Part shown: positions 63,126 to 64,000 of the stretch, one piece after another
How positions within the stretch are numbered: position 1 is the stretch's first letter
Layout of the letters: every line of letters starts with the position of its first letter
Assembly: GCA_028015205.1 (NCBI GenBank)
Contig: JAPWFG010000021.1
Location: 1,364,001-1,428,000, forward strand
Direction of reading: 5' to 3'
Source: Mytilisepta virgata
Lineage: Eukaryota > Mollusca > Bivalvia > Mytilida > Mytilidae
Length of the DNA: 64,000 nucleotides
The notes under the pieces: generated by a model
Seen by the model: only the letters and a program-made list of their open reading frames with translations
Database searches by the model: none
Told to the model about the DNA's origin: nothing
Position numbers and translations under genes: made by a program

Positions 63126-64000
63126 GTAAGTTTTTTATGAAAGTATTATTTTGATTGTTTTGATTCATTCTTTTTCTGTCTTGTTTAATTTTCTTTGTAT
63201 ATTTCAAAATCAATAGATTATGTTAATATTCAACCTTACAACTGCAAAACTGATTAAGGTCTCACAGCCTCTAACCCTTGGTCATAAAAAGGGGGCAACT
63301 GGTAACATAGTCAAAAAATTATTAAGTATGCCATTATTTTTTATACTTATTCTTCAGTATATAACTGGGTAGGGAGGCAAACATCCCAAAACCCAACCCA
63401 CCCATACTGTTTTTCAAGATATGCTATAAAATGTATTTGGATATTAAACTGATTATAGTTGTTTATGTTTATTTAATATGTCCAGTTTTGAAAATTTAAA
63501 TATTGTAGTAGGAAAATGAAAGGATATGGGGTGTATGTTGATTGAACATGTTAATGGATTGGTAATGTGATATAAGTTAATATACACTTTTATGTTAAGC
63601 CAATTAAAGGTGGTTGATAGATTATCATCCCCTCTATGTCCCTCGAAATCAGTCCACTTTTTTTTTTTGGGGGGGGGGGGGGGGGGACATGTTTCTGGTA
63701 AAATCTTTGATTTGACATGTAAAATGATTGTGAGTGGCCATATGAACCCTGAATCCCTATCCAGGATCATGCAGATAGCAAGAATTTTCATGCACATTGG
63801 CCTTGCCAAACACAAGTTGATGACAGAAGTAGATCCATGTAAGAAAAAATAAAGTTTTCCCACCCAACCCATATCTTATATAAATCGTTTATGTAAATCT
63901 ATCAATTAATTTGAATTAGCCTTATACAAAAGCATATTGGTAGCCAATTTTTTTATATAAATACAACAACAATATTTATTGTGCAACCACAAAATACAAT
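63126..64000. other. F-box gene intron 5, start
   Basis: AT-rich apart from a T run followed by about 19 G (63657-63687). No exon was recognised before the window ends. Confidence 0.5.

Noticed and set aside
63453..63872. 139-codon minus-strand frame and an 86-codon plus-strand frame over the poly-G run
   Set aside because: Both cross the T/G homopolymer, lack family motifs and sit in an intron.

Overview
The window looks like nuclear DNA of a bivalve mollusc, most likely a mussel (Mytilidae). It is AT-rich, the genes have long introns, and it carries dispersed repeats that I recall from mussel sequence. The species assignment is inference from recalled repeat types, because no search could be run. 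The gene models were built by eye from splice sites, reading phase and family motifs.

Three host genes are supported. (1) Positions 142-1857, minus strand: the 5' half of a membrane-anchored ARF-like small GTPase (ARL9/ARL10 type), which runs off the left edge. (2) Positions 10901-42070, minus strand: a complete eight-exon zinc transporter gene of the ZIP13 (SLC39A13) type. The coding exons sum to 1152 nt, 383 codons plus stop, and every intron phase agrees. (3) Positions 42527-63125, plus strand: an F-box/leucine-rich-repeat gene that runs off the right edge. Genes 2 and 3 are head to head, with 456 bp between their start codons, and probably share a promoter region.

Most of the remainder is mobile DNA in introns. 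ZIP13 intron 5 (between exons 5 and 6) holds a 7.8-kb Ty3/gypsy LTR element in antisense. Its 643-bp LTRs differ at only one site I could find, yet its pol region is broken at the integrase. ZIP13 intron 1 holds a decayed Tc1/mariner element with 23-bp inverted ends, and an orphan LINE ORF1. The large F-box gene intron (47111-62922) holds a 6.06-kb LTR element, also antisense, with 601-bp LTRs that look identical, a 4-bp target duplication and one intact 1559-codon gag-pol frame. In that frame integrase precedes reverse transcriptase and the Gag carries a SCAN-like region, which is the Gmr1-like arrangement. This is the most notable system in the window and appears potentially active.

Other structure includes a 228-bp foldback MITE with a 9-bp target duplication, a 146-bp tandem array inside a larger repeat with a Helitron-like 3' end, several related repeats ending in an AGGTGAGCTAAAA motif, a SINE-like copy, and palindromic repeat families present in more than one host intron. 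I saw no tRNA, rRNA or CRISPR.
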